From DTKY01 sp037440765 (GTDB lineage: Bacteria; Acidobacteriota; Terriglobia; Bryobacterales; Bryobacteraceae), in assembly GCA_037440765.1 (NCBI GenBank), contig JBBITL010000030.1:1-49677 (forward strand): a DNA stretch of 49,677 bases. Direction: 5' to 3'. The first letter of the stretch is position 1. Each line of letters opens with the position of its first letter. The notes below the pieces were generated by a model. It did not search any database, was not told the DNA's origin, and saw only the letters and a list, made by a program, of their open reading frames with translations. A program made the translations under genes and the position numbers. Shown in pieces: positions 1 through 8,378 of the stretch.

Positions 1-2502
1 GTGCAAGTACCGCGCAAAGCAAGAGTGGCCCGCTTTTTCCTCCATCCCGCGGGCAGGGTCGCCGTGTCGCTGGTGACCCTGCTGCTGGTCGCCGGCCTGC
101 TGGTGTTCACCTACTACTACGCCCGCTTCGCCAGGCTGATCGACGCCAAGCTGCGGGCCGGCCCCATCCAGAGCACGGCCATGATATTCGCCGCGCCGCA
201 GACCGTCTCGCTCGGCGACCGGATGACCAGCGACGAGGTGGTGGACCAGCTTCGCCGCAGCGGCTACACCGAATCGCGCGGCAATCCCATGGGCTGGTAC
301 AACGTGCGCGGCGAGACCGTCGAGATCTTCCCCGGGCCGGAGTCGTACTTCGACCAGGAGGGCGGAGTCATCGACTTCTCGGCGGGCTTCGTCAGCCGGA
401 TCGTCTCGACGCGCGACCACACCGAGCGGACGCAGTACATGCTGGAGCCCGAACTGCTGACCAACCTGTTCGACCGGAACCGCGAAAAACGCCGGCCCAT
501 GAAGTTTTCCGAGTTCCCGCCGGTGCTGGTTCAGGCGGTGCTCTCGGCCGAGGACAAGCGGTTCTTCCAGCATCAGGGGTTCGACCCGTTGCGTGTCCTG
601 AAGGCCGCCTACGTGGACATGAAGGCATTCAGCCGCGAGCAGGGAGCCTCCACCCTCAGCATGCAGGTGGCGCGGATGTTCTGGCTGAATCAGGCCAAGA
701 CCTGGAGGCGGAAGGCGGCCGAGGTCCTGATCACCTTCCAGCTCGAGCAGAGGCTGACCAAGGAAGAGATCTTCGAGTTCTACGCCAACCAGGTCGATCT
801 GGGCCGGCGCGGGAGCTTCGCCATCCGGGGATTCGGCGAGGCCGCGAAGGCGTACCTGGGCAAGGACCTGCGCGAGGTTACGCTCCAGGAGGCCGCCATG
901 CTGGCGGGGCTGGTCCAGAGGCCAAGCTTCACCAATCCCGTCCGCTGGCCGGAGCGGGCGCGGGCGCGCCGCAACGTCGTGCTCGTGATGATGAGGGACA
1001 ACGGCTACATCTCCGCGGCCCAGCATAAGGAGGCCGCCGAGGCGCCGCTGACTGTGGCCAGGGCTGGAGCGCAGTCGGCCGACGCCCCCTATTTCGTGGA
1101 CCTGGTCAACAGCACCCTCCAGGACCAGTTCCAGGAACACGACTTCCAGTCCCGCTCCTACCGGGTCTACACGACGCTCGACATGGAGCTTCAGCGGGAC
1201 GCCGCCGAAGCGGTCCGCATCGGCCTGAAGGAAGTGGATGAGCGGGTGCGGCAGCAGCGGAGGTTCCGCGGCACCACGCCCCCCGAAGCGCAAGTGGCGC
1301 TGGTCGCCCTGGACGCCCAGACCGGTGATCTGAGGGCCTACGTCGGCGGACGCAACTACGGAGTCAGCCAGTTGAACCACGGGCTCGCCAAGAGGCAGCC
1401 GGGTTCATCGTTCAAGCCGTTTGTCTACGCGGCTGCCCTTGAGACCGCGCTGAGCGACCCGCGCAGGCCGATTACCTCGCTCACCACCCTGCTGGACGAG
1501 CCGACCACCTTCTGGTTTGACGAGAAGCCCTATTCGCCGTCGAACTTCAAGGACCAGTACCACGGGATAGTCTCCTTGCGGCAGGCCATCTCCAGGTCGT
1601 TAAACGTGCCTACGGTGAAGCTGGCCGAGATGATCGGCTACGGCCGCGTGGTGGACGTTGCCAGGCGCGCCGGCATGAACCTGAACATCCAGCCCACGCC
1701 CGCCGTGGCGCTCGGCGCCTACGAGGTGACTCCGCTCGAGATCGCTGGCGCCTACACGGCGTTCGTCAACCAGGGCGTGTTCCGCAAGCCGTCGCTGGTC
1801 AAGCTGATCCGGGACGACAAGGGCAACATCGTGCATGCCGCCGAGCCGGTGACGGCCCAGGCGATGGATCCCCGGATTGCGTACCTGATGGTCGACCTGA
1901 TGCAGGAGGTCCTGCGGAGCGGCACGGGCGTGGGGGTGGCGGCGCGAGGCTTCACGCTGCCGGCGGCCGGCAAGACAGGGACATCGCACGACGGCTGGTT
2001 CGCCGGCTTCACATCACGACTGATCTGCGTGGTCTGGGTGGGCTTCGACGACAACTCGGAGTTGTTGATTGAAGGCTCGCAGTCCGCCCTGCCCATCTGG
2101 ACGGAGTTCATGAAGCGCGCTCACCGCCACCGCCAGTACAGGAATGTGGCGCAGTTTGAGCCCCCGGACGGGATCGTGATGGCCCGGGTGGACCCGGCCA
2201 CGGGCGCGCTGGCGAACAGCGGGTGCCCAGGCGCGCAGACGCAGGCGTTCGTGGCGGGCACGCAACCGGTGGAGGTCTGCCGCCTGCACGGCGGGATGCT
2301 TGCCAGCGTCACTCAGGTCTCGGGCTGGGAGACGGCGTCAGAGGAGCCCGCCACGGTCGCCCTGAAAGCCGATGGCCTGGCCGGCTCGCCCAAACGCAGC
2401 CGACCGCCCGCCTCGGCGAAAACGGAGCAGGCGAAGACCGAGCCGGCCCCGCAGGCTCCGCAGAAGGGCTTGCTCCGGCGCATCTTGGATATGTTCAAAT
2501 AG
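1..2502 (+). CDS. Bifunctional class A penicillin-binding protein (PBP1-type)
   Basis: This inner-membrane enzyme polymerises lipid II into glycan strands and cross-links the peptides. A short basic N-terminus is followed by one membrane segment (about residues 20-40). Residues about 55-100 resemble the UB2H domain of PBP1b. The glycosyltransferase domain (GT51) has the EDKRFF motif with catalytic Glu at about 184. The transpeptidase domain has all three penicillin-binding motifs: SSFK (Ser469 nucleophile, Lys472), SLN (533-535) and KTGTS (658-662). The last 60 or so residues are Pro/Lys/Ala-rich and probably disordered. The 833-residue length is normal for class A PBPs. The GTG start lies exactly at the window edge, so its ribosome site cannot be seen and a slightly longer N-terminus is possible. 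A TPR gene follows 16 bases downstream, so the two may be co-transcribed. Confidence 0.93.
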   Translation: MQVPRKARVARFFLHPAGRVAVSLVTLLLVAGLLVFTYYYARFARLIDAKLRAGPIQSTAMIFAAPQTVSLGDRMTSDEVVDQLRRSGYTESRGNPMGWYNVRGETVEIFPGPESYFDQEGGVIDFSAGFVSRIVSTRDHTERTQYMLEPELLTNLFDRNREKRRPMKFSEFPPVLVQAVLSAEDKRFFQHQGFDPLRVLKAAYVDMKAFSREQGASTLSMQVARMFWLNQAKTWRRKAAEVLITFQLEQRLTKEEIFEFYANQVDLGRRGSFAIRGFGEAAKAYLGKDLREVTLQEAAMLAGLVQRPSFTNPVRWPERARARRNVVLVMMRDNGYISAAQHKEAAEAPLTVARAGAQSADAPYFVDLVNSTLQDQFQEHDFQSRSYRVYTTLDMELQRDAAEAVRIGLKEVDERVRQQRRFRGTTPPEAQVALVALDAQTGDLRAYVGGRNYGVSQLNHGLAKRQPGSSFKPFVYAAALETALSDPRRPITSLTTLLDEPTTFWFDEKPYSPSNFKDQYHGIVSLRQAISRSLNVPTVKLAEMIGYGRVVDVARRAGMNLNIQPTPAVALGAYEVTPLEIAGAYTAFVNQGVFRKPSLVKLIRDDKGNIVHAAEPVTAQAMDPRIAYLMVDLMQEVLRSGTGVGVAARGFTLPAAGKTGTSHDGWFAGFTSRLICVVWVGFDDNSELLIEGSQSALPIWTEFMKRAHRHRQYRNVAQFEPPDGIVMARVDPATGALANSGCPGAQTQAFVAGTQPVEVCRLHGGMLASVTQVSGWETASEEPATVALKADGLAGSPKRSRPPASAKTEQAKTEPAPQAPQKGLLRRILDMFK

Positions 2503-2518
2503 TAGCCGGAGGGCGGTC

Positions 2519-3280
2519 ATGACTTTGCCATTGAGCCTCCACCTGAGCCGCGCGGCGGTTGCCGCGGCGCTGCTCATCGCCGCCTGCGCCGCGGCGCAGG
2601 ACACGCCACCCGCCCCGCCGGTTCCGCTTACCGTCGAGCAACGCGGGGATCTGATGATGGCACGGAAGATGTACCGCGAGGCGATCGACGCCTATCGCGC
2701 CGGGCTCTCCGGGCCGACGAACTGGGTCTTGTACAACAAGATCGGCATCGCCTATCACCACTTGCAGGACTACAGGTCCGCCCGAAGGAATTACGAAGAA
2801 GCCCTTAGGAGGAACCGGAATTACCCGGAGGCTCGAAATAACCTCGGCGCCGTATATTACGCCCAGAAGGATTACCGCCGGGCAATTCAGGAGTATCAGC
2901 ACGCACTGAAGCTGAACCCGTACTCCGCCACCACTTATAGCAACCTCGGTACCGCTTACCTCGCCCGGAAGAACTATGAATGGGCGGTTCAGTCCTACCG
3001 CTACGCCCTGCAACTGGACCGCATGGTGTTCGAGCAGCGGGGCACGGTGGGCTCGATGTTGCAGGAGCGCAGCGTGGAAGAGCGGGCCCAGTTTCACTAC
3101 TTCCTGGCGAAGTCCTACGTCGTGGCGGGCATGGCGGATTACGCCCTGCGTCACATCCGCAGGTGTCTGGAGGAGGGCTTCAAGGAGCGGGAAAGGTTCC
3201 TCAAGGAGCCCGAATTCGCGATTCTGAAGGACCTTCCGGAATTCCAGGAGTTGATGGCTATGGAGATACGTGTCCTGTAG
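2519..3280 (+). CDS. Exported TPR-repeat protein
   Basis: This 253-residue protein has an N-terminal export signal (hydrophobic run at about residues 10-24). The signal could be cleaved after an Ala-rich site or, because IAAC resembles a lipobox, lipidated. At least four tetratricopeptide repeats follow (roughly 40-190) with the usual small/large residue spacing, for example LYNKIGIAYHHLQDY and YSNLGTAYLARKNY. TPR proteins are protein-binding scaffolds and no catalytic motif is visible. ATG 2519 was chosen because GGAGGG lies just upstream and it begins the signal sequence; the open frame extends further upstream inside the PBP gene without sense. It follows the PBP closely, so an envelope-assembly role is plausible but inferred. 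Its end overlaps the next gene's start by 11 bases. Confidence 0.85.
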   Translation: MTLPLSLHLSRAAVAAALLIAACAAAQDTPPAPPVPLTVEQRGDLMMARKMYREAIDAYRAGLSGPTNWVLYNKIGIAYHHLQDYRSARRNYEEALRRNRNYPEARNNLGAVYYAQKDYRRAIQEYQHALKLNPYSATTYSNLGTAYLARKNYEWAVQSYRYALQLDRMVFEQRGTVGSMLQERSVEERAQFHYFLAKSYVVAGMADYALRHIRRCLEEGFKERERFLKEPEFAILKDLPEFQELMAMEIRVL

Positions 3281-4955
3281 CCGTCCGGCACTCGCGGCGC
3301 TTATCTGCATAATGGCGGCCGGCTGCGGCGGACGGGCAACCCGCCAGGTGGAACGTCTGGCCGTCCCCCCTTTCGAGGATCTGAGCAGCGGGGCGGGCGC
3401 CGCCTGGGCGGGACAGGCAATCAGCGAGGCGGTCGCGGCCGGAGTCTCGGGGTCCTCCAGGGTGCATCCAGTGCGCGTGCCAGGCAGCCGGGAGGCCGCA
3501 CTGGCCGGGGCGACGTCGGTTCTGAGGGGATACTTCGTTGTTTCCGGCGGCCGGATGCGCGTTCAGGCCGAGAGGCGGGATATTCCAAGCGGCCGCACGG
3601 TCTCCCGATTCAGCGTCGAGGAGCAGTTTCCGGAGCGCCTGCTCGAGGCGGCCGAGGCGGTGGCGCGCTGGATCGAGCCGGAGGCGCGCCCCTTCGATAC
3701 TCGCAGTACGGAGTCTCTGCGCGCCTTCGCGCAGGGAATGAATTCCGAGGAGGTCGTGGCGGCTGCGGCGGAGTTCGCCCGGTCCGTCTCCCTGGATCCC
3801 GACTTCGGCGCCGCGTATGTCGCCTGGGCCCGCGCGCTGTTGCTGAGCGGGGACCGCGGGGGGGCCGCTTCGCTGATCGAGAAGGCGCGCGCGCGTGGGG
3901 CGGGGATCAGGGAGTTGCGCCGCATCGATCTGGACCTGCTCCGGGCCGCGGTCACCGGTGATGCGGCGCTGCGGCGGGAGTCGTTGCTGGCGCTGAGCCG
4001 GGCGACGCCGGCCGACGCCGAGGTGTTCCGCCAGTTGGCGCACGAGGACAAGGCAGCCAGGCGTTATGACAGCGCCGCGGGCTTCTACCGGCAGGCGGCG
4101 GCGCTGGATCCGGCTGACCAGTCAGCATGGAACCTGCTCGGCTATACGGAGGCGGCGCGCCGCAACCTGGGCGCGGCGCGAGACGCCCTGGAACAGTACC
4201 GGCGGCTTGCTCCACGGGACGCCAATCCTCTTGATTCGCTGGGGGACGTCCATTTCCACCTTGGGGCTTTCCGGGAAGCCGAGAAGTACTACCTTGAGGC
4301 CCACGACAGGGACCGGGCTTTTCTGGGGGGTGCGACGCTGTACAAGGCCGCCCGCGCCCGGCTGATGACGGGCGACATCGCCGGGGCCAACGGGATTTTC
4401 CAGGGTATCCAGGCGGCCGGCCCGCTGGCGGACTGCCGCAAGGCGCAGTGGCTGTATCTGACGGGAAGGAAGGCCGAAGCCGTGGCGGAGATGAGGCGCG
4501 TCACGGCTCCCGAGCTACAGCCCTTGGCCGCGGCTCAGCTTGCGGTCTGGGGGTGGCTGGGCGGAAGCCGCGGGCAGGCGCCCGCCGGCTCGCCTGCGGC
4601 CCGCCGGCTGGCGGTGGCGCGGGACCTGCTGGACCGGCGCTTTGCCGAAGCGATACCTTCGCTCAAAGAGCTGTCGGAGGCGGCGGATCCCGTGGGCAGC
4701 GATCGCGCCGGGGGGTTGCTGGCCTGGGCTCTGATAGAGACCGGGCGAATTCAGGACGCCGCCCCGCTGCTGGAAGTGTACGGGGTCCCGCCGGCGGGGC
4801 TGGAGGACCCGCTGGTCTACCTGGTCTTCCCGCGCGAGTTCGAGCTGCGGGCTGTTGTGTTCGACAAGCTGGGCCGGCAGGGCGAAGCGTCGCGCATGCG
4901 CGAGATCTACCGGAAGCTGGGCGGGGAACGGACCGCCCCTACGGCCTCCCCTTAA
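3270..4955 (+). CDS. Lipoprotein with TolB-like N-terminal domain and TPR repeats
   Basis: The 561-residue product starts with a short signal ending in a lipobox (AAGC, Cys at about 19), so it is probably anchored to a membrane. Residues about 28-150 resemble the TolB-like/FlgO-like domain often found in front of TPRs in Acidobacteriota (LAVPPFEDLS, then AGQAISEAV). From about 150 on, TPR-like helical pairs run to the C-terminus (for example AGFYRQAAALDPADQSAWNLLGYTEA). The GTG start overlaps the end of the upstream TPR gene by 11 bases, suggesting translational coupling. A later in-frame ATG at 3312 would remove most of the signal, so GTG is preferred. The 3' end overlaps the convergent gene by 17 bases. 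A paralogue of the same architecture lies at 33603-34775. Its molecular role is unknown. Confidence 0.8.
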   Translation: MSCSRPALAALICIMAAGCGGRATRQVERLAVPPFEDLSSGAGAAWAGQAISEAVAAGVSGSSRVHPVRVPGSREAALAGATSVLRGYFVVSGGRMRVQAERRDIPSGRTVSRFSVEEQFPERLLEAAEAVARWIEPEARPFDTRSTESLRAFAQGMNSEEVVAAAAEFARSVSLDPDFGAAYVAWARALLLSGDRGGAASLIEKARARGAGIRELRRIDLDLLRAAVTGDAALRRESLLALSRATPADAEVFRQLAHEDKAARRYDSAAGFYRQAAALDPADQSAWNLLGYTEAARRNLGAARDALEQYRRLAPRDANPLDSLGDVHFHLGAFREAEKYYLEAHDRDRAFLGGATLYKAARARLMTGDIAGANGIFQGIQAAGPLADCRKAQWLYLTGRKAEAVAEMRRVTAPELQPLAAAQLAVWGWLGGSRGQAPAGSPAARRLAVARDLLDRRFAEAIPSLKELSEAADPVGSDRAGGLLAWALIETGRIQDAAPLLEVYGVPPAGLEDPLVYLVFPREFELRAVVFDKLGRQGEASRMREIYRKLGGERTAPTASP

Positions 4956-5343
4956 GGCGGTCGTAGTCGTGGCGGTTGAAGACCGTTCCCAGTGACTGGT
5001 TGTAAAGACTCTTCAGTCCGAGCGCCTCGAAAAGGTCCTCCTGGAAGGCGTGCAACTCGGTGAGCTGCCTGGCCAGGGCCGGCCTCCTGGACCCGGAAGC
5101 GGTCTCGAAGAACTTCTGATAGCCTCCGTCCACCAGCGCCGCGATCTGGTCCCCCGCAAGAACTCCGACCCGGGTTACGGCCGGCAAGCCCTCGGGCGTA
5201 CGCTCGACGGCGGCGGCGCAGCCCCCGCGGCGGACGGACAGGCGGGCGGCTGGCTGAGGATCGACTGCGAAGCCGCTCCGGCGCAGCGCCTCGACCCTCT
5301 CCTCGAAGGTGAGTTCCTTGACCGGACTGCGGCGGAAGAACAT
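4939..5343 (-). CDS. Hypothetical protein, 134 residues
   Basis: I do not recognise this protein. It is soluble and mixed alpha/beta in appearance, with one Cys in a GGC turn, and no membrane segment or signal peptide. It starts FFRRSP and ends in a basic RLKGRP tail. The open frame extends upstream to 5415, but the extra residues overlap the ferredoxin start and read as noise. The ATG at 5343 is favoured although no Shine-Dalgarno is seen. A TATAAT-like element on this strand ends about 7 bases upstream of that ATG, so a leaderless transcript is possible. Its 3' end overlaps the TPR lipoprotein gene tail to tail by 17 bases. Coding direction is supported by codon pattern only; a database search would settle whether it is conserved. 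Confidence 0.6.
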   Translation of the reverse strand: MFFRRSPVKELTFEERVEALRRSGFAVDPQPAARLSVRRGGCAAAVERTPEGLPAVTRVGVLAGDQIAALVDGGYQKFFETASGSRRPALARQLTELHAFQEDLFEALGLKSLYNQSLGTVFNRHDYDRLKGRP

Positions 5344-5350
5344 GGTTACG

Positions 5351-5358
5351 ATTATAAT
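5351..5358. promoter_or_regulatory. Palindromic -10 element between divergent genes
   Basis: ATTATAAT reads as TATAAT on both strands in an otherwise GC-rich stretch. On the plus strand it would start transcription near 5365, giving a leader of about 44 bases to the ferredoxin ATG (GGAGG at 5399-5403). On the minus strand initiation would fall almost on the ATG at 5343. No good -35 element is visible on either side at 17 bases, so this rests on the -10 alone. Confidence 0.45.
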
Positions 5359-5408
5359 AGCGGTTTGGGCCGGGAACGCCCGGCGCCTATGACCCCCTGG
5401 AGGACTAG

Positions 5409-5663
5409 ATGGCATACGTAATCATTGATACCTGCACGAAGGACATGGAGTGCATTGCGGCGTGTCCGGTGGACTGCATCCATCCCAAGGAGGATGAGGC
5501 CGGCTTCGCCGAAGCCACGATGCTCTACATTCACCCCACCGAGTGCATCGACTGCGGCGCGTGCATCCCGGTCTGCCCCTCGAACTCGATCTTCATCAAG
5601 GAGGAGCTTCCCGCCGAGCTGGCCCACTGGGCCGACAAGAACGCCGCCTATTTCGGGCTATGA
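5409..5663 (+). CDS. Ferredoxin, two-cluster (3Fe-4S/4Fe-4S type)
   Basis: This 84-residue electron carrier has two cysteine clusters. The N-terminal one is C9-x5-C15-x3-C19-P-x2-D-C23, spaced as in 7Fe ferredoxins of the FdxA group, where the first cluster is often 3Fe-4S. The second is a standard C-x2-C-x2-C-x3-C-P (CIDCGACIPVCP). The short acidic C-terminal tail fits the family. GGAGG sits 5 bases before the ATG. It heads a co-directional run with a TIM-barrel isomerase, a flavoprotein disulfide reductase and an orphan NuoI, so it may supply electrons to one of these, although the partner cannot be told from sequence. Confidence 0.92.
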   Translation: MAYVIIDTCTKDMECIAACPVDCIHPKEDEAGFAEATMLYIHPTECIDCGACIPVCPSNSIFIKEELPAELAHWADKNAAYFGL

Positions 5664-5687
5664 TCTTGGGGAGGAGGCGCTGAGCCT

Positions 5688-6548
5688 ATGGAACTCAGAC
5701 TGCCTGTCGCGGCCATCACCGACGAGTTTGCCTCCGACCTGGAGACCGCCGTCCGGGCCATGGCCGGGGCCGGTCTGACCGGTGCCGAACTCCGCGTCCT
5801 CTGGGACAAGAATATTCTGAACCTCGGCGATGAGGAGATCGACCGCGCGCGGTCGATCCTCGCCGGGGCCGGGCTCAAGGCCGTCTCTATCGCCTCGCCG
5901 CTGCTGAAGTGCGTGCTGCCCGGCTCGGAGCCGCTGGACCGCCGCTTTGAGCGGGACGTCTTCGGCTCCGCGCACACTTACGAGGATCAGCCCAGGCTCA
6001 TGCGCAGGGCGTGCGAGATCGCCCACCGCACGGGTGCGCCGGTGATCCGCGTGTTCTCCTTCTGGCGGGCCATGGAGCCGGCCAGGTGTTTCGATCAGGT
6101 GGCGGAGGAGCTCCGGAGGTTCGCCGCGCAGGCGGCCGCCGAGGATCTGATCCTCGGCCTGGAGAACGAGCACGCCTGCAACGCCGCCACGGGCGCCGAG
6201 ACGGCGAGGCTGGTGGCGGCGGTGAACCATCCCAACCTGAAGGTGGTCTGGGACCCGGCCAACGCCTTCGTCGCGGGGGAAGACGCTTTCCCCGGCGGCT
6301 ACCGGGCGCTGGCTCCCGATCAGATTGTCCATGTCCATGCCAAGGACTGCCGCCTGGAAGACGGCAGACCGCGCTGGAAGGCGCTCGGGGCGGGCTCGCT
6401 CGACTGGAAGGGGCAGTTCGCCGCGCTGGTCGGCGACGGCTATCGCGGCTGGGTCAGCCTGGAAACCCACTGGCCCGGCCCGAAGCAGGACAAGCTCCAG
6501 GGCAGCGTGATCTGCGCCTGGCTGCTGGGCGAACTTCTGACCTGGTAG
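5688..6548 (+). CDS. Sugar phosphate isomerase/epimerase-like TIM-barrel protein
   Basis: The 286-residue protein belongs to the xylose isomerase-like TIM-barrel superfamily (AP_endonuc_2 type). Metal-ligand-like positions are visible in order: Glu in GLENEHAC, Asp in VVWDPANAF, His in HVHAKD and Glu in SLETHW. It has no signal peptide, unlike the relative at 18868-19893. The family covers inosose and myo-inositol enzymes, hydroxypyruvate isomerase and sugar-acid epimerases, so the substrate cannot be assigned. GAGGAGG at 5671-5677 supports the ATG. It lies 24 bases after the ferredoxin and 33 before the flavoprotein, consistent with one transcript. Confidence 0.85.
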   Translation: MELRLPVAAITDEFASDLETAVRAMAGAGLTGAELRVLWDKNILNLGDEEIDRARSILAGAGLKAVSIASPLLKCVLPGSEPLDRRFERDVFGSAHTYEDQPRLMRRACEIAHRTGAPVIRVFSFWRAMEPARCFDQVAEELRRFAAQAAAEDLILGLENEHACNAATGAETARLVAAVNHPNLKVVWDPANAFVAGEDAFPGGYRALAPDQIVHVHAKDCRLEDGRPRWKALGAGSLDWKGQFAALVGDGYRGWVSLETHWPGPKQDKLQGSVICAWLLGELLTW

Positions 6549-6581
6549 GCGTTCCACCTCGCGCGATAAGATAGTCTGTTC

Positions 6582-7886
6582 ATGCGCCTGGCCGTAATCG
6601 GAGGGATGGGGGCGGGGCTTAGCGCGGCCTCCCGCGCGCGGCGCACCGACGCCTCGCTGGAAGTCGTGGTGCTGGAGAAGGGGGGCGTGGTTTCCTTCGC
6701 CGCCTGCGGGCTTCCCTACTACATCGAGGGCAGGGTGGCCTCGGCCGCCGACCTCCAGGTTCACAGCGCCGCGGACCTTCGCAGCCAGCGTGGCATCGAG
6801 GTCCGGACGGGAACGGCGGTCGAGGAGATCCGTCACGCCCGCAGGGAACTTCTTCTCTCCGGCGGGGAGCGGCTGCCTTATGACCGGCTGGTGATCGCCA
6901 CCGGCGCCCGCCCGGACCGCTCCGTTCTGGGTGGCAGGCCGCCGGCCAACGCCTTCACGCTGCACACCCTGGCTGACGCCGAGGGGATAAGACGCTTCCT
7001 GGCTGAGTCGAAGCCCGCGCGCGCGGTGGTGATCGGCGCGGGGTATATCGGGCTGGAAGCGGCGGACGTGTTGCGCGCCAGGGGACTGGAAGTGGCGGTG
7101 CTGGAGGCGTCCGCCTATGTGCTGGATCGTCCGGACGCCGATCTCACCGCGTCCGTGCGCTCCGAACTAGCGCGCGCCGGTATCGAGCTGAGGCTGGAGA
7201 GCCCGGTTCGCAGCGTCGAGCCGGACCGCGTGAACGGCGTTCCCTGCGACATGATCGTCTCGGCCGCCGGCCTGCTGCCGAACGTCGAGATGGCCGCCGC
7301 GGCCGGGATAAGGCTGGGCGCCACGGGAGCCATAGCCGTCGACGAGCGGATGGAGACGAGCTTGCCGGGCGTCTTCGCCGCCGGGGATTGCGCCGAAGCG
7401 CTGCACCTGGTCACGGGACGTCCGGCTTACGTGCCGCTCGGCACGACGGCCAACCGCATGGGCCGGGTGGCGGGCGCCTGCGCTGCCGGGGCCCGCGCGC
7501 GGTTCCACGGCATCGCCGGCACGTCCATCGTCAGGGTTGCGAAACTCGCCGTCGCCGTAACCGGGCTATCGCAGGAAGGGGCGCGCCGGGAAGGCTTCGA
7601 CCCGGTTGCCACAAGCGTCACGGCGCTCGACCACGCCAGATACTTCAAGGGGCAGCCCACCACGGTGGGGCTGGTTGCCGACCGCCGCAGCGGACGCCTG
7701 CTGGGGGGCACGGTGACCGGCGTGGCCGGCGTCCCCGGCAGGATCAACCTGATTGCGTCGGCCCTGACCGGCCGCATGCGGGTGGAGGACCTCGAACAGC
7801 TCGACGCCGCCTACACGCCGCCCTTCGCTCCGGCTTCCGAGCCGGTGCTGGTGGCGGCCCGCCAGTTGCTCAAGTTGCTAGACTGA
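6582..7886 (+). CDS. CoA-disulfide reductase / NADH oxidase-like flavoprotein
   Basis: This 434-residue pyridine nucleotide-disulfide oxidoreductase has an N-terminal FAD-binding GGMGAG motif, then the single catalytic cysteine in the signature SFAACGLPYY (Cys42). That signature marks the CoA-disulfide reductase / NADH oxidase / persulfide reductase branch. The NAD(P)-binding Rossmann motif is GAGYIGLEAADVL, and the second FAD motif GVFAAGDCAEA precedes the dimerisation domain. No C-terminal rhodanese domain is fused. Likely substrates are CoA disulfide, CoA persulfide, oxygen or peroxide with NAD(P)H; sequence alone does not choose among them. The ATG at 6582 has no obvious Shine-Dalgarno but begins the nucleotide-binding strand. 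NuoI follows 33 bases later. Confidence 0.88.
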   Translation: MRLAVIGGMGAGLSAASRARRTDASLEVVVLEKGGVVSFAACGLPYYIEGRVASAADLQVHSAADLRSQRGIEVRTGTAVEEIRHARRELLLSGGERLPYDRLVIATGARPDRSVLGGRPPANAFTLHTLADAEGIRRFLAESKPARAVVIGAGYIGLEAADVLRARGLEVAVLEASAYVLDRPDADLTASVRSELARAGIELRLESPVRSVEPDRVNGVPCDMIVSAAGLLPNVEMAAAAGIRLGATGAIAVDERMETSLPGVFAAGDCAEALHLVTGRPAYVPLGTTANRMGRVAGACAAGARARFHGIAGTSIVRVAKLAVAVTGLSQEGARREGFDPVATSVTALDHARYFKGQPTTVGLVADRRSGRLLGGTVTGVAGVPGRINLIASALTGRMRVEDLEQLDAAYTPPFAPASEPVLVAARQLLKLLD

Positions 7887-7919
7887 AATCAGCCTCCGGG
7901 GGAAGCGCCAGAGGACGGA

Positions 7920-8378
7920 ATGCCGGCAGGAGCCAGTGATGCATTGAAGTCGGCGGCGGCCATCGCCAAGGGGATGAGCACCACCCTCAAGGAGATGCTG
8001 TCGCCCACCATCACGGAGAACTACCCCGACGAGCCGCCCAAGTTGCAGGAGCGTTACCGCGGCGTGCACGTTCTCCAGCGCGATGAGAACGGGCTGGAGA
8101 AGTGCGTTGGCTGCTTCCTGTGCGCGGCTGCCTGCCCCTCCAACTGCATCTACATCGAGGCGGCCGACAACACGGATGAAGCGCGGTTCAGCGGCGGGGA
8201 GCGCTACGCCAAGGTCTACAACATCGACTACAACCGCTGCATCTTCTGCGGCTATTGCGTGGAAGCCTGCCCCACCGACGCCATCACCCATGGGCACGGC
8301 ATCGAAGTTGCAGGCTACCACACCTCAGGCCTGATCTACCGCAAAGAGCAACTGCTGGCGCCGGCGAAGCGCCCCTAA
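7920..8378 (+). CDS. nuoI: NuoI-like 2x[4Fe-4S] protein
   Basis: The 152-residue product matches the TYKY subunit of complex I, which carries clusters N6a and N6b between the hydrophilic arm and the quinone site. Both motifs are complete: CVGCFLCAAACP (about residues 61-72) and CIFCGYCVEACP (about 107-118). The N-terminal amphipathic segment (GMSTTLKEML) and the PKLQERYRGVHVL stretch are typical of NuoI. GAGGA lies just before the ATG. No other nuo gene is in the window, so this is an orphan or second copy. It may serve a complex encoded elsewhere or a simpler oxidoreductase. Its stop overlaps the convergent OmpA-family gene by 4 bases. Confidence 0.9.
   Translation: MPAGASDALKSAAAIAKGMSTTLKEMLSPTITENYPDEPPKLQERYRGVHVLQRDENGLEKCVGCFLCAAACPSNCIYIEAADNTDEARFSGGERYAKVYNIDYNRCIFCGYCVEACPTDAITHGHGIEVAGYHTSGLIYRKEQLLAPAKRP

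Noticed and set aside
5658..6965. A 435-codon open frame on the minus strand
   Set aside because: It is antisense to the TIM-barrel isomerase and the flavoprotein and has no domain signature.
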